Below are positions 16,024-25,527 of a stretch of DNA of 37,200 bases, one piece after another. The position numbers and the translations under genes were made by a program. The DNA comes from an uncultured Muribaculaceae bacterium (GTDB lineage Bacteria > Bacteroidota > Bacteroidia > Bacteroidales > Muribaculaceae), in contig CAMWTV010000003.1 in the NCBI GenBank assembly GCA_947177215.1, forward strand, positions 1-37,200, read 5' to 3'. The notes under the pieces are model-generated. The model did no database searches, was not told where the DNA came from, and was given only the letters and a program-made list of their open reading frames with translations. Each line of letters starts with the position of its first letter. Position 1 is the first letter of the stretch.

Positions 16024-17364
16024 ATGAACAGTTTCAACAAACTTATGAGAGCAGTGGAAAAGTGCAGCATCAGAAAGAGCGGGGCCATTATCGCCGTGGC
16101 ACTGGCTGCGGTGACAGCGTTTCCGGGGGCAGCCCACCCGTATGACCGCGATTCTGTGGAGGTTACAAAAAAACGCCGTCTGAGCATAGGTGGCTACGGC
16201 GAGGCGGTGATGACCCGTAACTTCTATAACGACAGCTATCTGCGTTATATCCGGCCGGAAGACTACACCAAGGGTGGCAACGGACGCTTCGACCTGCCCC
16301 ACGTGGTGATCTATTTAGGCTATGACTTCGGCAAAGGCTGGTCGATGGGCACGGAGATAGAGTTTGAACACGGAGGCACCGAGAGCGCCATAGAGTTCGA
16401 GAACGAGGAGGGGGGAGAGTATGAAAACGAGATAGAGAGGGGGGGAGAGGTTGCCCTTGAGCAGTTCTGGATCCAGAAATCGTTTATGCCCCAGCTCAAT
16501 GTGAGGGCGGGAATGATGGTGGTGCCTGTGGGACAGACCAACGCCCACCATATGCCCACCGAGTTTTTCGGAGTCTACCGCCCCGAGGGAGAGAACACCC
16601 TGATGCCCTGCACATGGCATGAGATAGGCCTGAGCGTGTGGGGACGTGCCGGGGCATGGCGCTATGAGGTGATGTTTCTGCCCGGTCTCGACAGCGAGCG
16701 CTTCGGCAACCAGGGATGGATTCACGATGGCTCGGCATCGCCTTATGAGTTCAAGATAGCGAACACATATGCCGGTGCGGCCCGAATCGACAACACATCG
16801 GTCAAAGGGCTGCGGCTCTCTTTGGCCGGATATGTGGGCAACAGTTTCCGCAACACCATGGCTCCGACATCGAACCCCAAAAACGACGGAGTGAGGGGAA
16901 CCGTGAGCATAGGCACATTCGACTTCTGCTATGACAACTACAACGTGGTTGCCCGCGGGCATTTCGACTACGGCCATCTGTCGGACGCCCACCACATCTC
17001 ATCGTTCAACATGTCGATGACCAACAAATCGCCGTCGAAACGCCAGACTGTGGCATCTGATGTGATCGCAACCGGAATTGAAGCGGGATATAACTTTTTC
17101 GGCCTCAGCCGCACCCTCACGGCATCGCGACAGAAGCTCTATCTGTTCGGCCGTTATGATTTCTACGATTCGATGTGGAAGATGGACGGAGGTGACCAGA
17201 AGGCCGACTGGTGCGGACGCCAGAGGGTGGCAGTCGGTGTGAACTACTACCCTATCCGCGACATCGTTGTGAAGGGAGAATATGCGATAGGCCTTCCCGG
17301 AAGCCAGTATAACAAAGAACCGAGCATCTCGCTGGGGGTTGCTTATTCAGGATGGTTCATGTAA
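16024..17364 (+). CDS. Outer-membrane porin, first gene of the imelysin/di-heme unit
   Basis: 446 residues. A long basic N-region and hydrophobic core (about 1-36, ending GAAHP) form the signal peptide. After it come amphipathic strands of a 16-stranded-type porin, starting RLSIGGYGEAVMTR. An acidic, glycine-rich segment at 128-142 (EEGGEYENEIERGGE) probably forms a loop at the pore. It precedes imelysin by 40 bases, then the di-heme protein and CcsBA. The likely role is an outer-membrane channel for the substrate, or a partner, of the lipoproteins encoded next. A phosphate-selective-porin (OprP/O-like) relationship is possible from the strand pattern but not proven. Confidence 0.85.
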   Translation: MNSFNKLMRAVEKCSIRKSGAIIAVALAAVTAFPGAAHPYDRDSVEVTKKRRLSIGGYGEAVMTRNFYNDSYLRYIRPEDYTKGGNGRFDLPHVVIYLGYDFGKGWSMGTEIEFEHGGTESAIEFENEEGGEYENEIERGGEVALEQFWIQKSFMPQLNVRAGMMVVPVGQTNAHHMPTEFFGVYRPEGENTLMPCTWHEIGLSVWGRAGAWRYEVMFLPGLDSERFGNQGWIHDGSASPYEFKIANTYAGAARIDNTSVKGLRLSLAGYVGNSFRNTMAPTSNPKNDGVRGTVSIGTFDFCYDNYNVVARGHFDYGHLSDAHHISSFNMSMTNKSPSKRQTVASDVIATGIEAGYNFFGLSRTLTASRQKLYLFGRYDFYDSMWKMDGGDQKADWCGRQRVAVGVNYYPIRDIVVKGEYAIGLPGSQYNKEPSISLGVAYSGWFM

Positions 17365-17404
17365 GCAAGACTCAACCGATTTATCATAATAACAAACCGA
17401 TCAA

Positions 17405-18574
17405 ATGAACAGAATTACTTCATGTTTTCTGCTGGCGGCTCTGCCGGCGGCAATGGCAATGACCTCGTGCAGCGAAGAGAAAGACGAGCCGGGCAACGGC
17501 TCGGCAGTTTCAGAAAAAGAGCAGATGCTGGCCCTGGCGGCAAACGATTATGTGAACCACACGGTGCTTCCCACCTACAAGGGTATGGCCGACGCGGCCA
17601 TCGAGCTTTATGACCTCTGCGAGACCATCAGCGAAAAGCACACAGCCGGCACCCTGGCCGAAGCCGACATAAAAGCGGCAGCCGACGTGTGGAAGGAATC
17701 GCGCCGCAACTGGGAGCTTTCAGAGGCGTTTCTTTTCGGCCCGGCCGGAGACTATAACATCGACCCCCACATCGACTCATGGCCTCTTGACAAGGGTTCG
17801 ATGGACAAACTTCTCGACGAGATACGCAAAGGCGCCGACTACAGCCTTGAAAACAACTTCGGTTACGGCCTGCTGGGTTTCCATTCGATAGAATATATGC
17901 TTTTCGAGCTGTCGGCCGACGGTCAGACATCGCTCACCCACACGCCCGACTACACACCTGAAGAGATCAAATATCTGCTTATGGTGGCCGAAGACCTCAG
18001 AAACCAGTGTGTGTGTCTGGAGGCATGCTGGGCAGGCACAGAGAATGTGTCGGCCGAAAAGCAGGAAATACTCGAAGAAGCCGACCTCGACAAAGACAAG
18101 AACTTCGGCGAGATGATGATAAACGCGGGCAAACCCGGCTCGATCTACAAAACCTATCAGGAGGTTGCCGAAGAGATTATCCAGGGTTGCATCGACATTG
18201 CCGACGAGGTGGGAAACACCAAGATCGGACGTCCCAACCAGGGTTCGTCGCTTTCTGACCGCAACTATATCGAATCGCCCTACAGCCTGAACTCGATCGA
18301 GGACTTCCAGGACAACATCAGGTCGATAAGCAACTCATATTTCGGTGCGGTCGATGGTGACGCCTCGATCTCCGACTACATCAGATCGGTTAATCCGGCG
18401 CTTGACACCGAAGTGAAAGAGGCTATCGAAAACTCGATAACGGCGATAGCCGCCATTCCGGAACCGTTCAGGGAGAACGCCACCTCACAGGCCGCCACCA
18501 ATGCCGTGAAGGTGACCGGAGTCGATCTGGTCAGGACTCTCAATAAAGTTTACGATCAATTATCGAACGACTGA
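17405..18574 (+). CDS. Imelysin-family (M75/EfeO-like) lipoprotein
   Basis: 389 residues. The lipobox AMTSC gives lipid cysteine C22, immediately followed by SEEKDE, which resembles the Bacteroidetes surface lipoprotein export signal. The helical imelysin domain (about 38-385) contains the GxHxxE motif at 158-163 (GFHSIE), the WKESRRNWELSEAFLFGP helix and DSWPLD. Imelysin proteins (IrpA, Algp7, EfeO core) are linked to iron acquisition, with the GxHxxE motif as presumed metal site. No protease activity should be assumed despite the M75 label. The stop overlaps the next start by one base (TGATG), so translation is coupled to the di-heme protein. Confidence 0.92.
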   Translation: MNRITSCFLLAALPAAMAMTSCSEEKDEPGNGSAVSEKEQMLALAANDYVNHTVLPTYKGMADAAIELYDLCETISEKHTAGTLAEADIKAAADVWKESRRNWELSEAFLFGPAGDYNIDPHIDSWPLDKGSMDKLLDEIRKGADYSLENNFGYGLLGFHSIEYMLFELSADGQTSLTHTPDYTPEEIKYLLMVAEDLRNQCVCLEACWAGTENVSAEKQEILEEADLDKDKNFGEMMINAGKPGSIYKTYQEVAEEIIQGCIDIADEVGNTKIGRPNQGSSLSDRNYIESPYSLNSIEDFQDNIRSISNSYFGAVDGDASISDYIRSVNPALDTEVKEAIENSITAIAAIPEPFRENATSQAATNAVKVTGVDLVRTLNKVYDQLSND

Positions 18575-20232
18575 TGAAACAGAAATTCAGATTATTCTTT
18601 CTTTACGCCATGGCAGCAGGAACAGTGCTGCCTGGCGTTACTGCATGTGATGACAACGAGAAAATAACCGACGAGCCTTTGCCTGAGGTAAATGACAAGC
18701 CGGAGTGGTATTATGCCGGAGGTGAGCTCGGCACATCGTTTCTCACCACCGCCAACGCTTTGGAGCAGCCCACGCCTGTGGTAGAGTCGGAGGGGTTCTA
18801 CCAGCAGTTCAAAAACGGTGAATCGCTGTTTGAGAAACCGTTCATGAACAACACAAGCGGAGTGAGAAGCGGCCTTGGCCCGGTCTATATCCGCACATCG
18901 TGTGTGCACTGCCATCCGGCCTACAGCCACGGCAAACGTGTGGAGGCCGGCACCTATAACAGCGACGAGATAGGCAACGGCACCCTGCTGGTGGTCTATA
19001 ACCCCGACACTGAGGCATATGTGTCGTGGCTTGCCGGGATGCCTCAGCTTCACGCAGTGGCGCCGTTCAAGGCACCTGTCGACGAGAAAAAGATCACCGT
19101 AAAGTGGCTCGAAGCCACCGACGGATGGAACAACACCTTCCCCGACGGCGAGACCTATTCGCTGATCTATCCGGAGGTAAACATGCCTGAGGACGCCATC
19201 TATGTGGTGAACCAGGGATTCGAGCTTCCTGAATCGTATGAGGTAAGACTTGAAAGCACCATAGGCATCTACGGCACGGGGCTGCTCGACGCCATCGACG
19301 ACAGCGATCTTCTGGCACAGTATCGCCTCGAGGAGGCCGACGGATATATGCCTAACGGCCTGAACGCCGCCTTCTATGCCAACGGCCAATGGGTTAGCCA
19401 GTATGCCAACACCCTCCAGGGCGACGGCACAGGCTATGCCCGGCGCTTCACCTATGCCCTTTCACGCGGCCCTCTGCAGGACGCGGCAGGCGCCAACGCA
19501 TTCTGGAACATAACCAACGCCACCCGCAGCGACCGCCGCTACCATTATCTCGACGGAGCCGGCACATGGGCCAGATATTCGGCGAAAGATCCGGAGGTGC
19601 AGGCCGGATTCGACGAGTATATATCGAAAATCGACCCTGACCATGAATATGCCGAATGGTGGGAGGGCGATATGGAAAGCCGCATCCTGGCCTACTTGAA
19701 CTCGAAGAACCTGCCTGTGGAGGTGAGCGACGACGAATATACCGACCTGATGGTGTGGCACCGCGGCCTTGCAGTGCCCGCAGTGCGCGACATCGACAAT
19801 CCGGATGTTGCCCGCGGCAAAGAAAAATTCGAAGAGATAGGTTGCGCCTATTGCCACCGTCCGTCGTGGAAAACGGGTGAAGACCGCATAAAAGACCCTG
19901 CGAAGTTTTTCAAAGGCGACGAACTTCCCCGTTATCCCAACCAGACCATCTGGCCCTATACCGACATGGTGCAGCACAAGCTCCACATGGCCAACGACAT
20001 CCGCACCGGATGGTGCCGCACCACCCCGCTCTGGGGGCGCGGACTGCATCAGCGCATAACCGGATCTGACGGAGCCGACAGACTGCACGACTGCCGGGCA
20101 CGCACCGCCATGGAGGCTATAATGTGGCACGGCTACTCGCCCAACAGCGATGCCTATAAAACCGTGGAACGGTTCCGCAACCTGCCCAAGGCCGACCGCG
20201 ACGCTATAGTTACATTTGTCGACGCGATATGA
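18574..20232 (+). CDS. Di-heme oxidoreductase (DUF1111/DHOR) lipoprotein
   Basis: 552 residues. Lipid cysteine C25 (PGVTAC) is followed by DDNEK, again a surface-export-like acidic patch. Two covalent heme sites are visible: CVHCH at 110-114 and CAYCH at 424-428. Family landmarks are SGLGPVY before the first heme, and near the C-terminus RTTPLWGRGL and MWHGYSPNSDAY. DUF1111 proteins are distant MauG/cytochrome c peroxidase relatives and often accompany imelysins in iron-regulated clusters, where a redox step on iron has been proposed. The ATGA overlap with the CcsBA gene couples it to the machinery needed to attach its hemes. Confidence 0.93.
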   Translation: MKQKFRLFFLYAMAAGTVLPGVTACDDNEKITDEPLPEVNDKPEWYYAGGELGTSFLTTANALEQPTPVVESEGFYQQFKNGESLFEKPFMNNTSGVRSGLGPVYIRTSCVHCHPAYSHGKRVEAGTYNSDEIGNGTLLVVYNPDTEAYVSWLAGMPQLHAVAPFKAPVDEKKITVKWLEATDGWNNTFPDGETYSLIYPEVNMPEDAIYVVNQGFELPESYEVRLESTIGIYGTGLLDAIDDSDLLAQYRLEEADGYMPNGLNAAFYANGQWVSQYANTLQGDGTGYARRFTYALSRGPLQDAAGANAFWNITNATRSDRRYHYLDGAGTWARYSAKDPEVQAGFDEYISKIDPDHEYAEWWEGDMESRILAYLNSKNLPVEVSDDEYTDLMVWHRGLAVPAVRDIDNPDVARGKEKFEEIGCAYCHRPSWKTGEDRIKDPAKFFKGDELPRYPNQTIWPYTDMVQHKLHMANDIRTGWCRTTPLWGRGLHQRITGSDGADRLHDCRARTAMEAIMWHGYSPNSDAYKTVERFRNLPKADRDAIVTFVDAI

Positions 20233-22406
20233 CGGGAAAAACGGCTTTTTATATGCTTTTCATAATCACGGTGGCCCTTGCCGGGGCCACCGTGACTGAA
20301 AAGATATGCGGCAGTGCCGCCGCCATGAAATATGTGTATCACTCGCCTGTGACTGTGGCGCTTTGGTGCGGCACGGCCGTTGCCGGAATGTGGGCCGTTG
20401 TGCGCAGACGAAGGAGGATGCCGTGGTCGGCGTTCGCGCTGCACTCGGCGCTTGCGGTTATACTGGCCGGTGCCGGTGTGAGCTATCTCACTGCAGAAGA
20501 AGGGAGCGTGAGGCTGGCCGAAGGTGAGGCTGCAACCGGCTGTTTCACTGACAGGGAGGGAAACCGGGTCAGAATGCCGTTCAGCATAGGCTTGATAAGC
20601 AGCGAGGTGAAGTATCATCCGGGCACATCGTCGGCAATGGATTATGTGAGCGAGGTGAAGATAAGCAGAAACGGAACCGATGAGATCAGAACAGTGGCGA
20701 TGAACCGGATTCTGACAGTTGACGGATACAGGTTCTATCAGACAGGGATCGGGAACGGCACGTCGACACTTACCGTGAGCCATGACCCATGGGGAACAGG
20801 GATAACCTATTGCGGCTATGCGCTTATGATGATTGCGATGACCGCGTTTTTCTTTTCGCGCAAGAGCCGTTTCAGGGCGCTTGTCAGAGCAACTGCCACA
20901 GCGGCATTGATAGCTGTTCCGGCAGAGATGTGCGGCGCTGAAAACATATCCAATGATATGCCAAAGACCCTTCAGCGCCCTCTGGCCAGAAATTTCGGAC
21001 AACTCTATGTGATGTGGAACGGGCGCGTGGCACCTGTCAACACTCTTGCCCGTGAATTCTGCCTGAAGATCTATGGCAAAGAGAGTTACCGCGGCCTGAC
21101 GGCCGACCAGGTGCTGACGGGGTGGCTGTTCTATTACGACGACTGGAAGCGCGAGCCCATGATAAAGATAAAGGGGGATAAGGTTAAGCGGCTGCTCGGC
21201 ACAGAGAGCCGGTATGTGGCTCTGCAGGATTTCTACCGCGGGGGACGGTATCTCGCAGAGGAATATATCGCCGACCGCGATCTGCTCGAGGCCGACGAAA
21301 AGGTGGCGCTGATTTCACAGGTATGCACCGGAAATGTGTTCCGGATGTTCCCATACAGGGAGGAGGGGGGAAAAACCGGATGGATGTCGTGGGCTGAAAG
21401 ATTTCCGGCGGAGATGGGGGCCGACAACCGGCGTTTCATAGCCGGCATAACCCAGGCTGTGGCGCGCGACATAGCCCACGGACAATTCAACCGGGCCAAC
21501 GAAGCTCTGGACAGGATAAAAGCTTTTCAGGAATCGGCAGCGGGAAGAGAGAACCTGCCGTCGCCTTCGAGATTCAGGGCCGAACTGGCCTACAACCGGC
21601 TGAACTCACCGGGGAGAGCCGCTGTAACGGCACTGGCGGCAGGGCTGGCGGCATTCGCGCTTTTCTGCGCCGGAGCAGCGAGGAAAAGATGCGGCAGGAA
21701 TATCCGCCGAGCAAGAGCAGTCATAACAGTTCTGACCGGTATGATAACGCTCTATCTGGCCGCAATGATGACACTGCGCGCAATCGCCGCCGGCCATCTG
21801 CCGCTGACAAACGGACATGAAACCATGTGTGCCATGGCCCTGGCAGCGCTTGTTCTATCGCTATGGCTCGGAAGACGCCTTCCGGTAATGTTTCCCGGCG
21901 GACTGACAGTGAGCGGACTGGCTCTGGCTGTTGCGTCGATGGGTGAAAGCAATCCGGCAGTGTCGCCGCTTATGCCGGTGCTGTCGTCGCCGCTGCTGTC
22001 GATACATGTAATGCTTGTCATGACGGCCTACGCGCTGTTCGCAATAATGGCGCTCAACTCGGTGGCGGCACTGGCGGTGAGCCGCAGTGGCGAGGCGGTG
22101 AAACGTCTGGCCGACGTTTCCCTGCTACTGCTCTATCCGGCAGTGTTTCTGCTCGGGGCCGGAATCTTTACCGGAGCCATATGGGCCAACCAGTCGTGGG
22201 GCCGATACTGGGGCTGGGATCCGAAAGAAACCTGGGCGCTGATAACGTTTATTGTCTATGCCACAGCGATTCACACCGACACGTTCCGACGTCTGAGACG
22301 CCCGGCCACTATGCACATCTATCTGTTCGCGGCTTTTCTGGCTGTTGTCATAACCTATTTCGGAGTAAACTATTTCATGACCGGCCTCCATTCATATGCC
22401 TCCTGA
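20229..22406 (+). CDS. Fused ResB-CcsA (CcsBA) cytochrome c heme exporter and synthetase
   Basis: 725 residues. The N-terminal ResB-like part (about 1-450) has three membrane segments near 6-85, a periplasmic domain, another segment near 190-208 and a second large periplasmic region. The C-terminal CcsA part (about 460-720) has about six segments and the heme-handling WWD region WGRYWGWDPKETW starting at W657. It is flanked by the periplasmic histidines H593 (SIHVM) and H682 (AIHTD). System II CcsBA exports heme and attaches it to CxxCH motifs. Its ATG overlaps the di-heme gene stop by four bases, which strongly suggests a dedicated maturation role. ORF length fits known fusions. Confidence 0.93.
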   Translation: MTGKTAFYMLFIITVALAGATVTEKICGSAAAMKYVYHSPVTVALWCGTAVAGMWAVVRRRRRMPWSAFALHSALAVILAGAGVSYLTAEEGSVRLAEGEAATGCFTDREGNRVRMPFSIGLISSEVKYHPGTSSAMDYVSEVKISRNGTDEIRTVAMNRILTVDGYRFYQTGIGNGTSTLTVSHDPWGTGITYCGYALMMIAMTAFFFSRKSRFRALVRATATAALIAVPAEMCGAENISNDMPKTLQRPLARNFGQLYVMWNGRVAPVNTLAREFCLKIYGKESYRGLTADQVLTGWLFYYDDWKREPMIKIKGDKVKRLLGTESRYVALQDFYRGGRYLAEEYIADRDLLEADEKVALISQVCTGNVFRMFPYREEGGKTGWMSWAERFPAEMGADNRRFIAGITQAVARDIAHGQFNRANEALDRIKAFQESAAGRENLPSPSRFRAELAYNRLNSPGRAAVTALAAGLAAFALFCAGAARKRCGRNIRRARAVITVLTGMITLYLAAMMTLRAIAAGHLPLTNGHETMCAMALAALVLSLWLGRRLPVMFPGGLTVSGLALAVASMGESNPAVSPLMPVLSSPLLSIHVMLVMTAYALFAIMALNSVAALAVSRSGEAVKRLADVSLLLLYPAVFLLGAGIFTGAIWANQSWGRYWGWDPKETWALITFIVYATAIHTDTFRRLRRPATMHIYLFAAFLAVVITYFGVNYFMTGLHSYAS

Positions 22407-22501
22407 CCACGGCCAGAAAGCCAGATCCCGGCAGCAGTCTGACTGTCAAATATATAGCTGACACAAAGCGAGATCACCCGCCGAAGCCTGAAGAGTTACA
22501 T

Positions 22502-22519
22502 TATTTTTGTGTATTTTTG
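22502..22519 (+). promoter_or_regulatory. Two tandem -7 boxes before the patatin gene
   Basis: TATTTTTG occurs at 22502-22509 and again at 22512-22519. Neither has a clear -33 TTTG. They lie over 50 bases before the chosen ATG at 22570 and show that the earlier in-frame ATG at 22507 cannot be the start. Confidence 0.45.
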
Positions 22520-22569
22520 CAGGTTGTGAGGCCGTTGATTTGAACTACGGCGCAAACGAGGGTGTTATT

Positions 22570-24984
22570 ATGGGTGACTATCTGTTTATGGGAATGAAAG
22601 CGAGAAGAGTTTTGGCAAGCGCGCTTGTTGCGCTGGCTTCGTTTATGATATGTGTCACGGCATCGGCGGCCACCTACAGCAATGTGGCCGTGGCCGACTC
22701 CGTGACACCGGCCGGCATAGGCACAGTAGATTATCCGACATCGCAGTCGGTGGGTCTGGTTCTGAGCGGAGGTGGAGCCAAGGGGATAGCGCATATCGGC
22801 GTGATACAGGCACTGGAAGACAACGACATACCGATAGATTATGTGGCCGGCACTTCGATGGGCGCTATCGTGGGCGGCCTCTATGCCTCGGGATATACCC
22901 CTCAGGAAATGATGGATCTGATTCTGTCGAAAGGGTTTGCCATGTGGTCGACAGGCCAGATTGACCCTAACCTGACATATTATTTCCTTGATCAGCCGCG
23001 CACACCCGCTTTCGCGCATCTGAACATAAACCTTAACCATAAGGACTCTCTGGCCAACGCCGACCTTCTCCCATCGTCGCTGATCTCGCCGCTGCCTATG
23101 AATTTCGCATTCATGGATCTGTTCGCGGCCTATACGGCCCAGTGCGGAGGCGATTTCGACAGGCTGTTCGTGCCCTTCAGGTGTGTGACATCAGATGTGG
23201 TGCACAAACACAAGATTGTGTGCCGATCGGGAATGCTGTCTGACGCCATAAGGGCCTCGATGAGCTTTCCGGCAGTTTTCCAGCCGATAAAAATGAACGG
23301 CGTCGACGTGTATGACGGAGGAATCTACGACAATTTCCCGGTCGATGTGATGCGCGAGGATTTCGCCCCCGACATAATGATAGGTGTGGATGTACACTCG
23401 GAGAACGCCCCGCAGTCGAACGGCATCGTGGCGCAGCTGGAGAACATGATAATACAGAACAACGACTATGACCTGCCCGCCGACGAAGGGATCAGGGTGC
23501 ATATCGACGTGAGCCAGTTCTCGCTTCTTGACTTCGGCAAAGCGCGAGAGATATATGCCATCGGCTACAAGCGGGCCATGGAGATGATGGATTCGATAAA
23601 AGGACGTGTGACAAGCCGCGAACCGGCTCCCACCCGCCGGCTGCGCAGGGATGTGTTCAAGTCGACAACCCCCTATGTGAGATTCGATTCGGTGAGCGTG
23701 AGCGGCGGAACACCCGGACAGAACACTTATCTGACCCATCTTTTCGAGAACACGAAAAGCGACACCTTCGGCATAGAGCATGCCCGCATGGCCTATTACA
23801 GGGCGCTGTCGCCCGGCAAGCTGCGGAATCTGTTTCCGCAGGCCCACTACAACGACTCGACCGGACTGTTCTCGCTCGATCTCGAGGCAACGCCAAAAAA
23901 CAATTTCGCCCTTGGTGCCGGAGGCTATCTCACATCGTCGATAAACTCTATGATATTTGTGTCGGCAAGCTATGCCAGCATGTCGTATGGCTCATGGTCG
24001 ACCGAAATAATGGGCTGGGTGGGACAGAGCTACATGGCGGCACAGGCCTCAGGCAAGGTCTATCTGGGAAAATCGCTCCCGTCGGCGCTGGAGGTCACGG
24101 CGGTGGCATCGCGCCAGAGATATTATGAAAGCGACAAGCTTTTTTATGAGGACAATTCGCCCGCGTTCATATCAAGGCGCGAAGGGTTCGGACGCCTGAG
24201 CTATTCGTGGGCCGTGGGCCGCAGGGGAAAGGCCATGGTAGGCGTGGGCGGCGGCCAGTTTCACAACCGGTTCTATGCCAACGACGCGGCCAACTTTACG
24301 GAGACCGGCAAAGAGACCACGGCCATGAATCTGGGTCAGGCCATGGGGCGGCTCGAATTCAACACCCTCGACAATATGAATTATCCGGCCTCGGGCGGCC
24401 TGCTGAAAGTAACCGCCATACAGACAGCGGGCAACTACACGCATACATTCCACGACAGGGAACACAACCGCGTGGAGACCGACAGGGAGCAGCACTGGTT
24501 TCAGGCCGAGGTCAACGCCGAGAAATATTACCCGTTCGGCAACCGGTTCTCGCTCGGAACGTCGGTTAACCTGCTTGTGTCAAACCGGAAGCTGCTCGAC
24601 ACCTATTATGCCACCGTTGTCAATGCTCCGGCTTTCACCCCGACCGCCGCGCTTGAGGATGTGTTCAACAAGGCATTCCATGCAAACTCGTATGTCACAG
24701 CCGGAATTACCCCTATCTGGAGGCCTTTCTCAAGGGCACAGGTCAGGCTGTCGGCCCATATGTTTCTCCCCTTCAGAAAGTTCCGGATGGCCGATAACGG
24801 AATTGGGGTGAGTCAGGGCGACTGGTTTTCCGATCCGGAATTCGTGGGTGAGCTCGATGTGGTCTATAACCTGCCGTTCGCGTCGGTGTGCGGATATGTG
24901 AATTATCTGAGCTATCCGCGCAACAACTGGAACGCCGGCCTGTCGTTCGGGCTATTTTTCACAGCGGCTAAATTTTTGCGCTGA
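22570..24984 (+). CDS. Patatin-like phospholipase with outer-membrane barrel (PlpD/type Vd-like)
   Basis: 804 residues from the ATG at 22570, chosen because GAGGGTG sits five bases upstream. ATG 22594 (MKARRV) is an alternative. After the signal peptide comes a patatin domain (about 55-350): oxyanion motif SGGGAKG, nucleophile S96 in GTSMG, and D249 in YDGG. A POTRA-like linker (about 380-440) leads to a C-terminal barrel of the Omp85-related surface-antigen type, with the LEFNTLDNMNYPASGG motif common to that family. This order matches type Vd autotransporters such as Pseudomonas PlpD and Fusobacterium FplA. It probably hydrolyses lipids at the outer membrane. The last residues are AAKFLR, not aromatic. 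Confidence 0.92.
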   Translation: MGDYLFMGMKARRVLASALVALASFMICVTASAATYSNVAVADSVTPAGIGTVDYPTSQSVGLVLSGGGAKGIAHIGVIQALEDNDIPIDYVAGTSMGAIVGGLYASGYTPQEMMDLILSKGFAMWSTGQIDPNLTYYFLDQPRTPAFAHLNINLNHKDSLANADLLPSSLISPLPMNFAFMDLFAAYTAQCGGDFDRLFVPFRCVTSDVVHKHKIVCRSGMLSDAIRASMSFPAVFQPIKMNGVDVYDGGIYDNFPVDVMREDFAPDIMIGVDVHSENAPQSNGIVAQLENMIIQNNDYDLPADEGIRVHIDVSQFSLLDFGKAREIYAIGYKRAMEMMDSIKGRVTSREPAPTRRLRRDVFKSTTPYVRFDSVSVSGGTPGQNTYLTHLFENTKSDTFGIEHARMAYYRALSPGKLRNLFPQAHYNDSTGLFSLDLEATPKNNFALGAGGYLTSSINSMIFVSASYASMSYGSWSTEIMGWVGQSYMAAQASGKVYLGKSLPSALEVTAVASRQRYYESDKLFYEDNSPAFISRREGFGRLSYSWAVGRRGKAMVGVGGGQFHNRFYANDAANFTETGKETTAMNLGQAMGRLEFNTLDNMNYPASGGLLKVTAIQTAGNYTHTFHDREHNRVETDREQHWFQAEVNAEKYYPFGNRFSLGTSVNLLVSNRKLLDTYYATVVNAPAFTPTAALEDVFNKAFHANSYVTAGITPIWRPFSRAQVRLSAHMFLPFRKFRMADNGIGVSQGDWFSDPEFVGELDVVYNLPFASVCGYVNYLSYPRNNWNAGLSFGLFFTAAKFLR

Positions 24985-24988
24985 TATA

Positions 24989-25019
24989 TTTGCTGTTTCT
25001 TCAAAACTGTGTAAATTTG
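24989..25019 (+). promoter_or_regulatory. Consensus promoter for the DUF805 gene
   Basis: TTTG at 24989-24992, exactly 19 bases, TAAATTTG at 25012-25019. It starts five bases after the patatin stop, giving a leader of about 65 bases. Confidence 0.8.
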
Positions 25020-25089
25020 TGAAAGCTCGTAAAGAGCCTAAGCCATCAAGGCGTGTCATCACGCCGGAAACAACAAAAAATTTAAGCGT

Positions 25090-25503
25090 ATGAACAACTT
25101 CCAGCAGCAGGGTCAGTCCGGATTCGGGCGCCCCACTCCTCCGCCGGCACCTTACATAGGATTCGGCGATGCGATCCAGATCTGTATCAACAAGTATGCA
25201 ACATTCAGCGGCAGAGCCACACGCGCCGAATACTGGTGGTGGTATCTGTTTACGTTTATCGTGAGCGCCGTGACCATGTGGCTGGGTCATCTCGGCACAG
25301 TCGGCCTGGTTATCTATTATCTTATAAACCTGGCTCTGCTTGTGCCCACTCTGGCAGTCAGCTGGCGACGCATGCACGACATAGGCAAAGGCGGGGGCTG
25401 GTTCTTCATCAACCTGATTCCGCTTGTAGGCCAGATTATATGGATTGTGTGGTGCTGCAAGGAGTCTGAACCGTTCGACAACCGTTTCGGCCCGAGAAAC
25501 TGA
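25090..25503 (+). CDS. DUF805 family inner-membrane protein
   Basis: 137 residues. A short glutamine/proline-rich N-terminal tail (1-25) is followed by the DUF805 core: a conserved FSGRATRAEYWWWYLFT entry, three or four membrane segments, the WRRMHDIGKGGGWFF loop and a C-terminal PLVGQIIWIVWCC segment. The family is widespread, and no biochemical role is established. It is monocistronic, with its own promoter and a strong shared terminator downstream. Confidence 0.92.
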   Translation: MNNFQQQGQSGFGRPTPPPAPYIGFGDAIQICINKYATFSGRATRAEYWWWYLFTFIVSAVTMWLGHLGTVGLVIYYLINLALLVPTLAVSWRRMHDIGKGGGWFFINLIPLVGQIIWIVWCCKESEPFDNRFGPRN

Positions 25504-25527
25504 TAACACCCCGCCATAAGAACATAA

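Noticed and set aside
16381-16449. Purine-rich repeat in the porin gene as a phase-variable tract
   Set aside because: The G runs are short and in frame with a conserved acidic loop. There is no long homopolymer or tandem repeat able to slip.
22507-22569. Upstream ATG for the patatin gene
   Set aside because: It overlaps the tandem -7 boxes, and a better ribosome site precedes 22570.
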